From Bacteroides sp. (GTDB lineage: Bacteria; Bacteroidota; Bacteroidia; Bacteroidales; Bacteroidaceae): a stretch of 6,562 nucleotides of DNA. The position numbers and the translations under genes were made by a program. The DNA lies in NCBI GenBank assembly GCA_019412865.1, contig DXOJ01000534.1:1-6562 (forward strand), in the 5' to 3' direction. The notes beneath the pieces are model-generated. The model saw only the letters and a list, made by a program, of their open reading frames with translations. It did no database searches and was not told the DNA's origin. Shown one piece after another: positions 1 to 5,124 of the stretch (positions are counted from its first letter, which is position 1; the number at the start of each line of letters is the position of its first letter).

Positions 1-70
1 GAATGGAGCAGTTGGTTAGCTTACCGCTTTGACTTGGCGGTGGTCACAGGTTCGAGTCCTGTTTCCGCAA
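1..70 (+). tRNA. Initiator-like tRNA, anticodon GAC (5' end cut by window edge)
   Basis: The window starts at tRNA position 5; the first four bases (expected NGCG) lie outside. Visible parts: acceptor 5' remnant GAA (1-3) pairing with TTC (63-65), T8, D stem GAGC/GCTT (6-9, 19-22), D loop with GG (14-15), anticodon stem CCGCT/GGCGG (24-28, 36-40), 7-base loop TTGACTT (29-35) with anticodon GAC at 31-33, variable loop TGGTC, T arm ACAGG/CCTGT (46-50, 58-62) with loop TTCGAGT, acceptor 3' strand TTCCGCA (63-69), discriminator A70, no CCA encoded. By anticodon it is tRNA-Val. The body is initiator-like: A11:U24 in the D stem (elongators have a pyrimidine at 11), A72 and A73, and a D arm and variable loop much like fMet tRNA. 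The three GGG/CCC anticodon-stem pairs of classic initiators are only partly kept (G29-C41, C30-G40, U31-G39). Position 37 is U instead of the usual purine. A deviant elongator Val or Gln tRNA is the alternative. The tRNA call is strong; initiator identity is an inference. Confidence 0.88.
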
Positions 71-101
71 CTACTTAATTATTAATTTAAAAGACACGAT
101 T

Positions 102-491
102 ATGAACATTCTAACGCTTAGTATTAAGCAAAAGTTTTTTGATGAGATTTTAGCAGGTATAAAAACGCACGAATATCGTGAAATTAGACCTACTAATGCA
201 AAGAAGTATATTACCTACTTATGTGGCGGCAAAGAATATAAGACTGACGAAGAACTACCCGAAGAAGGTGAAATCGAATTGAAACCTATAAAGTACGATG
301 CCATCAAACTTCTTACAGGCGAATACAAGGGCAAACGCCCGTATATGATTATAGAGGTAAAGAGCGCAGAAGCAGTTATTCTCACGGACGAAAAGGGGGA
401 TGATATTGTTTACGAGTATCAAGGCGAAGAATACCTTGCAGCCCAGATGGATTACACATTAGGTAAGGTATTAGAGAAACATATAGATTGA
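102..491 (+). CDS. ASCH-domain (PUA-like fold) protein
   Basis: A 129-residue protein that looks like a single ASCH domain, a PUA-related fold that binds RNA or modified nucleosides. The family signature G-x-K-x-x-E-x-R is visible at residues 19-26 (GIKTHEYR), after an N-terminal strand ILTLSIKQKFFDEIL, as usual for this family. A hydrophobic strand around residues 80-86 (PYMIIEV) fits the barrel. Some stand-alone ASCH proteins of this size (YqfB) hydrolyse N4-acetylcytidine with a Lys in the same motif, and K21 could play that role, but I cannot show it. There is no signal peptide or membrane segment, so it is expected to be cytoplasmic. The ATG start follows an AT-rich leader with no Shine-Dalgarno, 31 bases after the tRNA. 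It is probably an early or accessory phage gene. The domain call is fairly sure; the substrate is unknown. Confidence 0.8.
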   Translation: MNILTLSIKQKFFDEILAGIKTHEYREIRPTNAKKYITYLCGGKEYKTDEELPEEGEIELKPIKYDAIKLLTGEYKGKRPYMIIEVKSAEAVILTDEKGDDIVYEYQGEEYLAAQMDYTLGKVLEKHID

Positions 492-517
492 TTGTTTAAT
501 TTAAAAATTATTGCTGA

Positions 518-688
518 GTCGCAAAAAGAGTAAACAGAGTAGCCGGACCGCGCAGAAATATGAATGGTGCAGGTGCTGGCGGTAGATTAGTTGCTAATCG
601 TAGGGGTACGGCAAGTGCCACCCAGTTAGGTTCACGTAGACAGCGTTACAGTGACCTCCGTGTTTCATTTGGATTATCAGGTGGTTAG
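518..688 (+). CDS. Small Arg-rich phage protein, apparent GTC start
   Basis: A 56-residue ORF that I do not recognise by family. The frame opens after a TGA at 515-517 and reads from GTC at 518 (VAKRVNRVAGPRRN...) to TAG at 686-688, two bases before the next ATG. The only in-frame ATG is at 560, which would give 42 residues (MNGAGAGGRLVANRRG...). The part before that ATG looks coding: it has the same basic, Arg/Gly/Ala-rich character, and VAKRV reads like a normal N terminus in which Met has been replaced by Val. There is no ATG, GTG or TTG in frame at the 5' end and no clear Shine-Dalgarno. The start lies in the motif ATTGCTGAGTC, shared with the small gene at 1381. The C terminus (SRRQRYSDLRVSFGLSGG) is compositionally ordered, not random. 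The upstream tRNA with anticodon GAC could read this GTC. The coding call is moderate; the GTC start is a hypothesis and 560 is the conservative alternative. Confidence 0.55.
   Translation, partial: VAKRVNRVAGPRRNMNGAGAGGRLVANRRGTASATQLGSRRQRYSDLRVSFGLSGG
585..599. repeat. Short inverted repeat GATTAG-TTG-CTAATC
   Basis: A perfect 6-base stem with a 3-base loop inside the small ORF. It is AT-rich and short and may be chance; it could fold weakly in the mRNA. Confidence 0.3.
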
Positions 689-690
689 CT

Positions 691-1365
691 ATGAATAAAG
701 TAGAGCAAGCGAACCGGTATATAGACCTCATTCGAGTAAAATCGAATGAGGCTTTACTGTTTTTATCCTTGGGTAAAGATTCGCTTGTCTTACTTGATTT
801 AATCTATTCAAAGTTTGACCGGATTGTTTGTGTCTTTATGTACTTTGTTAAAGACTTGGAGCACATTAACCGCTGGATAAACTGGACTAAAGCCAAATAT
901 CCGAAAATAGAGTTATTACAAGTGCCACACTGGAATTTGGCCTATATTCTTCGAGGTGGTCTGTATTGCGTACCTAATCCAGAAGTTAAGTTGTTGAAGT
1001 TAGTTGATGTAGTGAAGGCTATGCAGCTAAGGCATGACATTTATTACACATTCTTGGGGATGAAGAAAGCTGATGGCATGAATAGACGTTTGATGCTGAA
1101 AGGGTATGAAGCTAACGGTTACGAGAATAACGGCTTATGTTATCCTTTGGCTGATTGGACGCAAAAGGATATTCTTGCTTACATGAAGCAGCACAATTTG
1201 CCTGAGCCAGTCCGATATTCACTGAAAGCCAGTTCAGGTGTTGGCTTCAATCTTGACTGTATGCTTTGGATGGAGAAGAATTACCCACAGGACTTACAGA
1301 GATTTTATAACGTGTTTCCTATGGCTGAAAGAGTGCTTTGGGAGTATCATAATAAACAAAATTAA
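691..1365 (+). CDS. PAPS-reductase-like PP-loop (adenine nucleotide alpha hydrolase) protein
   Basis: A 224-residue protein of the PAPS reductase / N-type ATP pyrophosphatase superfamily. The PP-loop is SLGKDS at residues 26-31, a variant of SGGKDS, after a hydrophobic strand (ALLFL). Further family landmarks are GMKKADGMNRR (123-133) and YPLADWTQKDILAYMKQHNLPEP (151-173, partly shown here by position), the typical PL-x-x-W-x-x-x-D-I stretch before a Pro. The C-terminal E-C-G-x-H motif with the catalytic Cys of true assimilatory PAPS reductases is absent; the protein ends shortly after the fold. So it probably activates a substrate with ATP rather than reducing PAPS. It is cytoplasmic. The ATG at 691 follows the upstream stop by two bases, suggesting translational coupling. 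A ParB-like gene lies downstream, an arrangement resembling IbrA/IbrB in enterobacterial prophages. A perfect 10-bp hairpin lies in codons 12-21. The family is sure; the reaction is unknown. Confidence 0.87.
   Translation: MNKVEQANRYIDLIRVKSNEALLFLSLGKDSLVLLDLIYSKFDRIVCVFMYFVKDLEHINRWINWTKAKYPKIELLQVPHWNLAYILRGGLYCVPNPEVKLLKLVDVVKAMQLRHDIYYTFLGMKKADGMNRRLMLKGYEANGYENNGLCYPLADWTQKDILAYMKQHNLPEPVRYSLKASSGVGFNLDCMLWMEKNYPQDLQRFYNVFPMAERVLWEYHNKQN
726..751. repeat. Perfect 10-bp inverted repeat / hairpin
   Basis: CCTCATTCGA (726-735) and its exact complement TCGAATGAGG (742-751) flank a 6-base loop GTAAAA. It sits 35 bases after the ATG of the PP-loop gene, inside the coding sequence. A U-rich stretch (CTGTTTTTA) follows about ten bases later, so it resembles an attenuator or terminator, or a protein-binding palindrome. 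Which, if any, is open. Confidence 0.6.
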
Positions 1366-1366
1366 T

Positions 1367-1372
1367 AGGAGG
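1367..1372 (+). promoter_or_regulatory. Perfect Shine-Dalgarno AGGAGG
   Basis: This is the only full AGGAGG placed before a gene start in the window; the larger genes have none. Eight bases separate it from the GTT at 1381, an ideal distance for a start codon. The TTG at 1374 is only one base away and leads to a stop after three codons, so it cannot be the intended start. This site therefore supports initiation at or very near GTT 1381. Confidence 0.6.
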
Positions 1373-1380
1373 ATTGCCGA

Positions 1381-1557
1381 GTTAGAAGAAGAAAAACAGA
1401 AGCGCAATTAGAATCCCAATATAACAGATTACGAGCTAGTGACCACATGATGGGTAGATACGCCTTGCGAAATGAACTAAGGGTACGAAATGCGTTCATG
1501 AGTGCAAGAAGCAAAATGGAAAAGCAATCAGCGAGTAAAGGTTTAATATCGGGTTAA
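1381..1557 (+). CDS. Small Arg-rich phage protein, apparent GTT start
   Basis: A 58-residue basic ORF of unknown family, running from GTT at 1381 to TAA at 1555-1557, one base before the ParB-like gene. It reads VRRRKTEAQLESQYNRLRAS and continues with a helical, Arg/Met-rich stretch to GLISG. Upstream in frame are TAG (1366), GAG, GAT, TGC, CGA and then GTT; no ATG, GTG or TTG occurs in frame before the ATG pair at 1447/1450. Starting there would give only 36 residues and leave AGGAGG (1367-1372) 74 bases away. The Shine-Dalgarno lies eight bases before GTT, so initiation at GTT fits best. The start sits in ATTGCCGAGTT, nearly identical to the start of the small gene at 518 and in the same register. 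The GAC-anticodon tRNA at 1-70 can read GUU. The alternative is a decayed gene or an internal ATG start. Role unknown; its position in the operon suggests a phage accessory or DNA-binding role. Confidence 0.55.
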   Translation, partial: VRRRKTEAQLESQYNRLRASDHMMGRYALRNELRVRNAFMSARSKMEKQSASKGLISG

Positions 1558-1558
1558 C

Positions 1559-2299
1559 ATGGAGCTAAGTAAATACATAAAGAGTGAATCGGTAGAGCTT
1601 AATCGCTCTGCCATTCACTTTGCTGATTATAATCCGAGGAAACTTTCTGATGAATCACGGAAGACATTAAAACGTGGTATCAAGAAATTCGGTTTAGTCG
1701 GTGGAATTGTCGTGAACAAACGAACTGGGTTGACAGTAGTTAGTGGACACCAGCGTTTATCTGTGATGGATGAATTGCAGAAATTCCCAGATAATGACTA
1801 TAAAATCCGTGTCGATGTGATTGATGTAGATGAGAAGCAGGAAAAGGAACTTAATATTTTGATGAACAACCCTAATGCGCAAGGTACATGGGATTTTGAT
1901 GCTCTAGCACATATTGTTCCTGATATTGATTGGAAAGATGCAGGTTTAACGGATGCCGACTTAAATATGATTGGCGTTGATTATCTATTGCAGACCAAAG
2001 AGGAAAGCTCAATTGCCGATGCTCTTTCTGATATGATGTCAGAGGTCAATGAGCAGAATGAAGCCGATAAAGCCCAAAGGCAATTAGAGAGAGCTGAGAA
2101 GGTAGCCCATATGAAAGAGGTTAAACAGCAGGTAAAAGAGAACGCACAGAAGCAGGCCGAAAATATGGATGCCTATGTGATGCTCTCCTTTGATACCTAT
2201 GAAGCGAAAACAGCTTTCTGTGAGAGATTCGGGTATGATCCGGATATGAAGTTTATCAAGGGAGAAATCTTTGATGAGCAAATAGAAAGGATAGATTGA
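1559..2299 (+). CDS. ParB/Srx-fold nuclease-like domain protein (IbrB-like)
   Basis: A 246-residue protein. Residues about 13-105 form a ParB N-terminal (ParB/sulfiredoxin) domain: NPRKLS at 25-30, a helix DESRKTLKRGIKKFG, strand GGIVVN, and the nucleotide-binding motif SGHQRL at 62-67, followed by NPNAQGTWD (104-112), which is typical of phage ParB-like proteins. The central ParB helix-turn-helix is not apparent, so it is not a standard chromosome-partition ParB. Residues about 150-203 are rich in E, K, Q and A and probably form a coiled coil. Residues 205-245 form a small mixed alpha/beta tail (YVMLSFDTYEAKTAFCERFG). It starts one base after the previous small ORF and ends one base before the terminase small subunit. 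Relatives are seen next to PAPS-reductase-like genes or DNA methyltransferases and may bind a nucleotide or cut DNA. The domain is sure; the function is not. Confidence 0.85.
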   Translation: MELSKYIKSESVELNRSAIHFADYNPRKLSDESRKTLKRGIKKFGLVGGIVVNKRTGLTVVSGHQRLSVMDELQKFPDNDYKIRVDVIDVDEKQEKELNILMNNPNAQGTWDFDALAHIVPDIDWKDAGLTDADLNMIGVDYLLQTKEESSIADALSDMMSEVNEQNEADKAQRQLERAEKVAHMKEVKQQVKENAQKQAENMDAYVMLSFDTYEAKTAFCERFGYDPDMKFIKGEIFDEQIERID

Positions 2300-2300
2300 T

Positions 2301-2816
2301 ATGCCAAATAGTGAATCTCAAAATATAAAAGGTCGTGGAGGAAGGAAGCCTAAGTTTGATTATACAAGCGAGGACTTTCTTTCTCTCGTAGAATCGTATG
2401 CAAAAAAGGGATTCACTGATAAGGAAATTGCCCACGCTATCGGATTGTCACCGCAAAAATTCAGTGAAAAGAAAAGTGCATACAGTGAATTAAGTGATGT
2501 CCTCTCACGCGCGCGTTGTGCAATCAACTCCCTTGTGCGTGCCAAGTTCCTTGCGATGGCTCTTGGCGGCGTGAAAACGAAGAACACAACAGTTCGGAAG
2601 TTACGGGATAAAGATGGCAATCTGACTGGTGAAGAAGAAGTACAAATTGTAGAGGGTGAGTTGGCTCCCAATATAAGTGCTCAAATGACTTGGCTTTATC
2701 ACTACGATGAAGATTGGAGAAAGGTTGAACGTAAGCAGGATGAAGAAGCTGACATTCCTACCGACATAAAACACGGTATCAGTATTGATTCCTGGATTAA
2801 AGATAAACTGAAATGA
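2301..2816 (+). CDS. terS: Phage terminase small subunit
   Basis: A 171-residue protein assigned by sequence features and position. The N terminus is basic (GRGGRKPKF, 11-19). Residues about 36-60 (KGFTDKEIAHAIGLSPQKFS) form a helix-turn-helix expected to bind the packaging-initiation site. A helical segment (61-90) is suited to ring oligomerisation. Residues 91-119 look like a beta hairpin with charged repeats, followed by LAPNISAQMTWLYHYDEDWR (121-140), matching the P-x-x-x-A-x-x-x-W-L-x-x-x-x-x-x-W pattern common in small terminases. The C-terminal tail (141-171) probably contacts the large subunit. The stop overlaps the ATG of the large terminase (ATGA, 2813-2816), indicating translational coupling. 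No Shine-Dalgarno is seen. Confidence is high from context, moderate from sequence alone. Confidence 0.88.
   Translation: MPNSESQNIKGRGGRKPKFDYTSEDFLSLVESYAKKGFTDKEIAHAIGLSPQKFSEKKSAYSELSDVLSRARCAINSLVRAKFLAMALGGVKTKNTTVRKLRDKDGNLTGEEEVQIVEGELAPNISAQMTWLYHYDEDWRKVERKQDEEADIPTDIKHGISIDSWIKDKLK
2507..2516. repeat. CG-alternating palindrome ACGCGCGCGT in terS
   Basis: A perfect 10-base palindrome of alternating C and G in an otherwise AT-rich region, inside the small terminase gene (codons for Ser-Arg-Ala-Arg). Packaging sites of headful phages often lie in or near this gene, so it is a candidate landmark, but it could simply reflect codon choice. Confidence 0.4.
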
Positions 2817-5113
2817 TAGAACCCCAAGCGATATATCACCCCCTTTACACCGATAATGAGAAATTCATTATCCTTATCACTGGCGGTCGTGGATGTGAAA
2901 CACCCACGCAAGAAGTAATAATGTCTGATTTGACGGTAAAGCAAATCAAGGATATTAAAGTAGGCGATTTTGTCATGGGTGATGATGGATGCCCACGAAA
3001 GGTAATTGGGACGATGCGAGGACAAAGTGAAATGTTTCGTGTCCAGCAAACAAGTGCGGAAGATTATTTTGTGAATGATGCGCATATAATAAGCTTAAGA
3101 AAGAGTGGAGATTCAATTAGAGATGGAAGATATACCGCTTATCCTGAGTTTTTGGATATGCGCATTACCGACTTTGTGAATCAAAGTAAGCGTTTCAGAG
3201 ACCGTTTCCGTGGCTATAAATCAAACTCAATACCATACATTGAAAAATATGTGAACATTGAGCCTTATCTTCTTGGTGTGTGGTTGGGTGATGGAACAAG
3301 CATGTTTCCTCAAGTAGCAACCGCTGATTTTGAGATAAAAGACTATTTGCGAGAATATGCGGATAGAAATAATATGAGATTAGCCATAAATGGGATAAGA
3401 GGAAATGCCATAACTTATAGACTTGCAAAGAACGGAGGTCTGACAAATCCATTAATGGACACTCTGCGTGAATATAATTTGATTAGTAATAAGCATATTC
3501 CACAAGATTATATATCAAATAGCGAAAATGTAAGGCTTGATTTGCTTGCAGGACTTATAGATACGGATGGTTGTATGCTTAGGAATGGGTATGAGATTAT
3601 TCAAAAGAATGAGAAACTTGCAAAGCAAATAAAATATGTTGCCGACACACTTGGGTTTAGGACAAGTATCAATAAAAAGCTGGCAAGATGTAATGGTAAG
3701 GATTGCGGTTTTGTATATCGTGTTTTCATAAACGGAGATGTATGGAGAATCCCGTGCAAGATATCAAGGAAGAAAATCAATAAAGACGAAGTGCGTAAAA
3801 ATAAGGATTGGCATCTATCTCAGCTTTCAATAGAGTCAGTTGGCATGGGCGATTGGTGTGGTATCTGTCTTGATGGAAATCAACGCTATTTGCACTCAGA
3901 TGGCACTGTGACACATAATTCGGGGAAATCCTTCAATGCTTCCACCTTCATTGAACGTCTGACCTTTGAAATGACGGAAGCCGAAAAGATAGTGCATCAG
4001 GTTCTCTACACCCGTTACACGATGGTTTCCGCTGGTATGTCTATCATCCCGGAAATGATGGAGAAGATAGAACTAGACGGAACAACTAAGTATTTCAAGA
4101 CTACCAAGACGGATATAGTCAATAAAATGACTAATAGCCGTATCATGTTTCGAGGCATCAAGACTTCTTCCGGTAATCAGACGGCAAAACTAAAATCTAT
4201 TCAGGGGATTACTACTTTCGTCTGTGATGAAGCGGAAGAGTGGACGAATGAAGAAGAATTTGATAAGATAATGCTCTCCATCCGTAAAAAGGGGATTCAG
4301 AACCGGATTATCATCATAATGAACCCCTGCGACTCTAATCACTTCATTTATAAAAAGTACATCGAGAATACTCACAAGCTCGTAGAGATTGACGGTGTGC
4401 AAGTTCAGGTTTCTACCCATCCGAATGTACTTCATATTCACACTACCTACTTTGACAACTTAGAGAACCTTTCTCCTGAGTTCCTTCGGGAAGTGCAGGA
4501 AATGAAAGAGAAGAATCCTGAAAAGTATGCTCACGTGGTTATCGGTCGTTGGGCTGACGTGGCAGAGGGTGCTGTATTCAAGAAGTGGGGTATTATTGAC
4601 GAATTCCCGCAGGAATGCAAAAAAGTCGGTTTAGGTCTTGACTTTGGTTTCACCAATGATCCAACGGCAGCAATTCGGTGTGGAGTTATTGATAATCGCC
4701 TATATCTTGATGAAGTAGACTATCGAACTGGACTGCTGTCATCCGACATTGTTAAATCTATACGCCCTTGGGGATTAAAAACTATAGCTGATAGTGCAGA
4801 CCCAAGAACCATTCAAGAGATTCATAACGGAGGTGTGAGGATATATGCTGTAAGTAAATACCCCGGTTCTGTTGTAGCGGGTATAGATAAGATGAAGGAG
4901 TATGAAATATACATAACCAAACGTTCGTATAACTTACAAAGAGAGTATAGAAAATATGTATGGGCAAAGGATAAAGACGGAAACTATATCAACGAGCCGG
5001 AAGACCATGATAATCACGGAATAGATGCCGCTCGTTACTGGGTTTTGGGTGAGCTTCTTGGTAAGATAATAAAGTCACAAAAAGTTTCAAAAGAAGAATT
5101 AGGAATTTGGTAA
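2813..5113 (+). CDS. terL: Terminase large subunit (PBSX-type) interrupted by an intein
   Basis: A 766-residue precursor. The mature packaging motor-nuclease is residues 1-27 joined to 370-766 (424 residues), a normal size for this family. Residues 28-369 are an intein. Joining the exteins gives GGRG+SGKS, a complete Walker A loop, so ATPase activity requires splicing. Walker B is TFVCDEAEE (468-476, D472/E473), and the coupling motif is IIIIMNP (499-505). The RNase H-like nuclease has its acidic residues in GLGLDFGFTNDPT (D610), IADSADPRTI (D660, D663) and NHGIDAARY (D738). It translocates DNA into the prohead through the portal and cuts the concatemer. The start ATG overlaps the terS stop. 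Arginine codons change along the gene: in the extein up to residue 651 all 13 are CGN, while four of the last six are AGA/AGG, hinting at mosaicism. The identity is certain; splicing is inferred from intact splice residues. Confidence 0.97.
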   Translation: MIEPQAIYHPLYTDNEKFIILITGGRGCETPTQEVIMSDLTVKQIKDIKVGDFVMGDDGCPRKVIGTMRGQSEMFRVQQTSAEDYFVNDAHIISLRKSGDSIRDGRYTAYPEFLDMRITDFVNQSKRFRDRFRGYKSNSIPYIEKYVNIEPYLLGVWLGDGTSMFPQVATADFEIKDYLREYADRNNMRLAINGIRGNAITYRLAKNGGLTNPLMDTLREYNLISNKHIPQDYISNSENVRLDLLAGLIDTDGCMLRNGYEIIQKNEKLAKQIKYVADTLGFRTSINKKLARCNGKDCGFVYRVFINGDVWRIPCKISRKKINKDEVRKNKDWHLSQLSIESVGMGDWCGICLDGNQRYLHSDGTVTHNSGKSFNASTFIERLTFEMTEAEKIVHQVLYTRYTMVSAGMSIIPEMMEKIELDGTTKYFKTTKTDIVNKMTNSRIMFRGIKTSSGNQTAKLKSIQGITTFVCDEAEEWTNEEEFDKIMLSIRKKGIQNRIIIIMNPCDSNHFIYKKYIENTHKLVEIDGVQVQVSTHPNVLHIHTTYFDNLENLSPEFLREVQEMKEKNPEKYAHVVIGRWADVAEGAVFKKWGIIDEFPQECKKVGLGLDFGFTNDPTAAIRCGVIDNRLYLDEVDYRTGLLSSDIVKSIRPWGLKTIADSADPRTIQEIHNGGVRIYAVSKYPGSVVAGIDKMKEYEIYITKRSYNLQREYRKYVWAKDKDGNYINEPEDHDNHGIDAARYWVLGELLGKIIKSQKVSKEELGIW
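2894..3919 (+). mobile_element. Intein with LAGLIDADG homing endonuclease in TerL Walker A
   Basis: A 342-residue in-frame insertion. It begins with Cys at precursor residue 28 and ends in His368-Asn369, followed by Ser370 of the C-extein: the nucleophiles of a class 1 intein. Block A is CETPTQEVIMSDL and on to GDFVMGDDG (51-59). Block B is YFVNDAHIISL with H91 (NxxH in place of TxxH). Block F/G is RYLHSDGTVTHN (358-369). The endonuclease lies between, with the two dodecapeptide motifs LLGVWLGDG (153-161, D160) and LLAGLIDTDG (244-253, D252); both acidic active-site residues are kept, so it may be active. Insertion is exactly between Gly and Ser of the P-loop. Arginine codons in residues 96-320 are mostly AGA/AGG (14 of 21), against CGN in the splicing domains and the adjacent extein, a sign that the endonuclease was acquired separately. 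Confidence 0.95.
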
Positions 5114-5124
5114 ATTTACAGACT

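Noticed and set aside
1..70. tRNA-Gln with anticodon TTG, because the loop contains CTTTGAC as in many Gln tRNAs
   Set aside because: Placing TTG as anticodon destroys the anticodon stem (TACCG against TTGGC does not pair), while GAC gives a complete five-pair stem and normal spacing to the D and T arms.
511..585. TTG-start reading of the first small ORF in another frame (LLSRKKSKQSSRT...)
   Set aside because: It ends after 24 codons in a Cys/Trp-rich stretch, and the equivalent TTG at 1374 stops after three codons, so it cannot explain both genes. A +1 frameshift from these TTGs remains a weaker alternative.
691..1365. Sulfate assimilation role as a true PAPS reductase
   Set aside because: The C-terminal catalytic Cys motif is missing and the gene sits in a phage packaging operon without other sulfur genes.
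2894..3919. Class 3 intein (no N-terminal nucleophile, WCT triplet), suggested by the WC pair at residues 348-349
   Set aside because: Cys is present as the first intein residue and the His-Asn/Ser junction is standard, so it is class 1.
2084..4967. Several minus-strand ORFs of 60-130 codons opposite the ParB-like, terS and terL genes
   Set aside because: They lie entirely opposite well-supported genes, have low-complexity or hydrophobic translations without recognisable domains, and no signals of their own.
5107..5124. TTG start for the portal protein
   Set aside because: It overlaps the large terminase end and has no ribosome-binding signal; the ATG at 5125 starts a natural N terminus (MNYIQELLTLF).
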